Shown here one piece after another: positions 14,532 to 17,034 of a stretch of 17,034 bases of DNA. The stretch's first letter is position 1. Every line of letters starts with the position of its first letter. Below the pieces are notes generated by a model, which searched no databases, was not told the origin of the DNA, and worked only from the letters and a program-made list of their open reading frames with translations. Location: contig CAYJFP010000030.1 in NCBI GenBank assembly GCA_964369415.1, positions 1 through 17,034 on the forward strand, given 5' to 3'. The stretch comes from SIG603 sp964369415 (GTDB lineage: Bacteria > Bacillota > Clostridia > Oscillospirales > Acutalibacteraceae). Made by a program: the position numbers and the translations under genes.

Positions 14532-16252
14532 TAGCTTTTCACCTCCATGTTTTCAAGGTTTTGCTGTGTGTTCCACAGTTCACTGTAATAGCTTTTATTT
14601 GACAGTAGCTGTGTGTGTGTGCCGCTTTCGGATAATTTTCCATCCTTGAGAAGATAAATCATATCTGAATTCACTACGTTCAATAGTCTGTGTGAGATGA
14701 GGATAATGGTTTTTCTTTTTGCTAGTTCCTTTATGATATTCATGATTTCATTTTCGCTGTCTGAATCAATATTACTTGTAGCTTCATCAAAAATGTAGGT
14801 TTCGCTGTCGTGTAAAAGAGCCCTTGCAAGCGCAAGTCTTTGACATTGTCCGCCCGAGAAGTTACTGCCTTTTTCTAGTAAAGCGGTGTCTAATCCGTTT
14901 TCGTTATGTAGAAATTCTGCTAAATTAACTTTTGTTAAGATTTCCCACATTTCTTCATCGGTTGTATTACTTTTAGCCATAATAAGATTTTCACGCACTG
15001 TTCCTTTGAAAATATATGAATTCGCTGAAACTAATGTAATTTTTTTAGACAGGCTATCTCTTGAAACTTCTGAGAGCTCAACTGTGCCGATATTGACACT
15101 GCCATTATAATTCTCATTACTTTGTGTCAAAATACCTGCGATTGTAGACTTTCCACATCCACTTTTACCGACGATAGATACAAAACTGTTTTTAGGTATA
15201 TGCATATTGATGCCTTGTAAAATCTGCTTCTCGTCATATGCAAAATTCAGCTCAGAAATTTTGATATTAACATCTTTAACTTCTTTAGTTTTAGGAGTAT
15301 CCTCTTCTATATCAAGTAAGGAAAATATCTTTTTGCTTGCGGCAATTCCGTTCATTGCAATGTGAAAAAAACTGCCTAATATTCTAAGTGGCAAGAAAAA
15401 ATCAGCACTAAGCATCATTATCGCAAGCATGCCAAAAAGAGGTATATTACCTGCATTAAATTCTACTAAGGCAAAAATTATACCGAGTGCCGCACCACCA
15501 TAGGCAACAATATCCATAACAATTATGGAGTTAAGCTGCATTGAGAGCACTTTCATAGTAATTATTCGAAAACGTTCGGCCTGTTTGTTCATTTGCTTGT
15601 GTTTAAATTCGTCAGAACTGTAAATTTTCAAAGTGTTCAGTCCTTGCAAATTTTCCAAGAAATTATCGCCAAGCCCTAAGTATTCGCCCCAGTATTTTGC
15701 GAGAAGTTTCTTTGCGAATTTCTGTACAAGCACAATAGAAATAGGAATTAGTGGAACACAAACAAATAAAATTATAGCAATTTTAATATTGATAAATGAG
15801 ACTACAGAAAACAAAATTAGAGGTGAAATCATCGAGTAAAAAAGCTGAGGTAAAAAGTTACCAAAGTAAGTTTCAAGTTGTTCTACACCTTCGACTGACA
15901 TTTGAAGTAACTCTGCAGAAGATAGCTTTTTCGTATACTTACTACCAAGTTTTACAAGTTTATCATATATTTTTTCACGCAAAATATTTTTTACCGATTT
16001 TGAGGCAAGATAGCTTTGTGTGTTTGCAAAATATATTGTGAAAATCTTCACAACTATGCAAAGTATAATTATAACTGCGTATACAATAAAGTCAGTGGGT
16101 ATTACAGTTTTGGCTATTAAACCGCTTATGAAAATGCTGATAGTTATCATCAGTATTATGTTTGAAATTAGACCTGTTATCTGTAAAATAACATTTTTTG
16201 CAATATGAGAAGACGCAGCAGGGACTATCTTAATCAATCTTTTATTTATCAT
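14531..16252 (-). CDS. ABC exporter-fold half-transporter, first subunit (CydD-like)
   Basis: A 573-residue fused membrane and ATPase protein, first gene of the minus-strand operon. Membrane helices span residues about 20-310. The ATPase domain has Walker A GKSGCGKST (362-370), signature FSGGQCQRL (465-473), Walker B TYIFDE (485-490), D-loop SNID and switch His521. The Q-loop is unusual: LVSANSYIF has Ala410 where Gln is normal, as can happen in heterodimers with one altered site. The ATG follows only a weak AGTAGG-like site. It is driven by the promoter at 16401-16429, and the second subunit overlaps its stop by one base. Confidence 0.9.
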   Translation of the reverse strand: MINKRLIKIVPAASSHIAKNVILQITGLISNIILMITISIFISGLIAKTVIPTDFIVYAVIIILCIVVKIFTIYFANTQSYLASKSVKNILREKIYDKLVKLGSKYTKKLSSAELLQMSVEGVEQLETYFGNFLPQLFYSMISPLILFSVVSFINIKIAIILFVCVPLIPISIVLVQKFAKKLLAKYWGEYLGLGDNFLENLQGLNTLKIYSSDEFKHKQMNKQAERFRIITMKVLSMQLNSIIVMDIVAYGGAALGIIFALVEFNAGNIPLFGMLAIMMLSADFFLPLRILGSFFHIAMNGIAASKKIFSLLDIEEDTPKTKEVKDVNIKISELNFAYDEKQILQGINMHIPKNSFVSIVGKSGCGKSTIAGILTQSNENYNGSVNIGTVELSEVSRDSLSKKITLVSANSYIFKGTVRENLIMAKSNTTDEEMWEILTKVNLAEFLHNENGLDTALLEKGSNFSGGQCQRLALARALLHDSETYIFDEATSNIDSDSENEIMNIIKELAKRKTIILISHRLLNVVNSDMIYLLKDGKLSESGTHTQLLSNKSYYSELWNTQQNLENMEVKS

Positions 16253-16364
16253 TTTTAACCTACTTTTACTTTTGTCGAGTAATTCTCTAAAATTTGAATG
16301 ACATGTACCAAAAAAATATATTTCAATAAACTTATTTTAAGAGTCATTAATAATATATATTACA

Positions 16365-16392
16365 AATCAGGTTAGCAAAAACTAACCTGATT
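16365..16392. promoter_or_regulatory. Inverted repeat AATCAGGTTAG-N6-CTAACCTGATT at the operon start
   Basis: An 11-bp perfect inverted repeat (16365-16375 and 16382-16392) lies directly at the expected minus-strand start point, about nine bases from the -10 box. It can act as an operator or as a leader hairpin. The half-site AGGTTAG resembles DtxR-type metal boxes, but the 6-base gap is unlike the canonical 1-base spacing. A related repeat with the same gap is at 7496-7513. Confidence 0.6.
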
Positions 16393-16400
16393 ACAACTTA

Positions 16401-16429
16401 ATTTTAATATAAAACAATCAAAAAGTCAA
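16401..16429 (-). promoter_or_regulatory. Promoter of the minus-strand ABC operon
   Basis: Read on the minus strand: -35 TTGACT (16429-16424), a 17-base spacer and -10 TAAAAT (16406-16401), five of six in each box. The expected start is near 16394, next to the inverted repeat, leaving a leader of about 140 bases before the ATG at 16252. Confidence 0.72.
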
Positions 16430-16523
16430 GTGAATAGAACTAGAAGAAAATTATTTTTTGTTGCTAAATCACTATACATATAACAACTGGAAAAATGCAT
16501 TCATGATTTTGCATTTGTAATAA

Positions 16524-16841
16524 ATAAGAAGATTGTTTGGCTGTTTATCACCTCTACATTTGGCATTAAAAATTCCGTTGCAATAAAATATACGCAAACA
16601 AAAGGAACTAAGCTTGCAATATATCCTACAATCCTCGTTTAAAGAAATTGTAGGGCTTAGTATACATAAATATATTCACAGTTTAAAAATACAACATGCT
16701 ACGACACTATTAAAAACAACCGATATGTCCATTGAATATATAGCTAAAGAAGTTGGCTATAACAGTAAAATACATTTTTACAGAGCTTTTGATGAGGTTT
16801 TTTCGATGAAACCTTCTGAAATGAGAGCTTTGCTAAATTAG
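16524..16841 (+). pseudogene. AraC-family regulator remnant
   Basis: From 16587 the frame encodes the two helix-turn-helix units of an AraC protein: ELSLQYILQSSFKEIVG, then LSIHKYIHSLKIQHA, MSIEYIAKEVGYNSKIHFYR and FSMKPSEMR. The same frame continues upstream through an in-frame TAA (16584-16586) with AraC-like residues HLALKIPLQ, then meets more stops at 16518-16523. The usual N-terminal sensing domain is missing. TTG 16614 could start a 75-residue fragment, but that would cut the first helix-turn-helix. It lies divergent from the ABC operon, where a YbtA-like regulator would be expected. Confidence 0.72.
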
Positions 16842-16881
16842 ACAAAGTGAAGTTTAATTTAATTAGATTTGTAAATTTCTC

Positions 16882-17034
16882 CTAACCCTCATGCAAAAGT
16901 GTCAGCAAGCTTGGCAAAGTATTCTCATCAAGATTAAAATAATCTTTAACTTCTCCATTATTTAAAAAGCAAATATGGGTATTACTATGGTAACGCCTTG
17001 CTCCTTTAAAAGTGCAAGTGTTTTGCGTAGGTTC
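16882..17034 (-). pseudogene. Frameshifted tail of an ABC ATPase (probably ECF type)
   Basis: Two minus-strand frames together give the end of an ABC ATPase. One reads NLRKTLALLKEQGVTIVI from the right edge and stops at 16964-16962. The other reads HICFLNNGEVKDYFNLDE and stops at TAG 16884-16882. Joined, they resemble the region around the switch histidine, but the expected segment with that histidine is missing, so a frameshifting deletion is likely. The upstream part is outside the window. Confidence 0.55.

Noticed and set aside
16365..16392. Intrinsic terminator rather than operator or leader hairpin
   Set aside because: Neither side has a run of T, and it sits at a start point with no gene end nearby.
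1..17034. CRISPR arrays, tRNA or rRNA genes, insertion sequences and phage genes
   Set aside because: I looked for regular repeats, cloverleaf-like segments and transposase or integrase motifs and saw none.

Overview
The window is low-GC DNA with dense, tightly coupled operons, strong AGGAGG-type ribosome binding sites and protein families typical of anaerobic Firmicutes: a DUF3793 protein, a short flavodoxin, a FezA/DUF6110-like protein, a PepSY protein with its two-component system, and a Cthe_2159-type lipoprotein. A member of class Clostridia is the best guess; genus cannot be told from the sequence. All family calls are from reading motifs, not from searches.

Layout. (1) 1-3967, plus strand: the tail of an unknown gene, then a three-gene cell-surface operon: a glycosyltransferase-2/GtrA/phosphodiester-glycosidase fusion, a small multi-pass membrane protein and a beta-helical carbohydrate-binding lipoprotein, closed by a perfect 20-bp hairpin. 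(2) 4080-7263, plus strand: an OmpR-type response regulator and sensor kinase overlapping by 4 bp, then a double-PepSY exported protein. Three promoters in this block share one architecture, TTTAAT-N5-TTTAAT-N10-TATAAT, which looks like the binding site and autoregulated regulon of this response regulator. (3) 7396-11628, plus strand: a metal/iron-themed run. A strong promoter with a palindrome at its start point leads to a DUF3793 protein and a flavodoxin. After a terminator come a stand-alone AraC-type DNA-binding protein, a small FezA-like membrane protein, a P1B-6-type ATPase resembling FezB of ferrosome systems, and an unlisted 26-residue membrane peptide coupled to the ATPase by ATGA. 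(4) 11596-16429, minus strand, convergent with block 3: one operon of two CydDC-like ABC exporter-fold half-transporters, a YgbA-type (nitric-oxide-associated) protein, a DUF454/YbaN membrane protein and a protein with a His/Cys-rich metal-binding head. Genes are coupled by 1- and 4-bp overlaps and driven by a clear sigma-A promoter with an inverted repeat at its start point. (5) 16430-17034: a decay zone with an AraC-family pseudogene and the frameshifted tail of an ABC (probably ECF-type) ATPase.

How it may work together. The most interesting content is the putative ferrosome-type iron-storage locus (AraC, FezA-like, FezB-like, 26-aa peptide). It sits between an iron-limitation style operon (DUF3793, flavodoxin) and a metal/NO-linked ABC operon, with related TTAG-N6-CTAA inverted repeats near both outer promoters. 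The second strong signal is the three-member direct-repeat regulon of the two-component/PepSY module. Both are inferences from sequence pattern and family knowledge.
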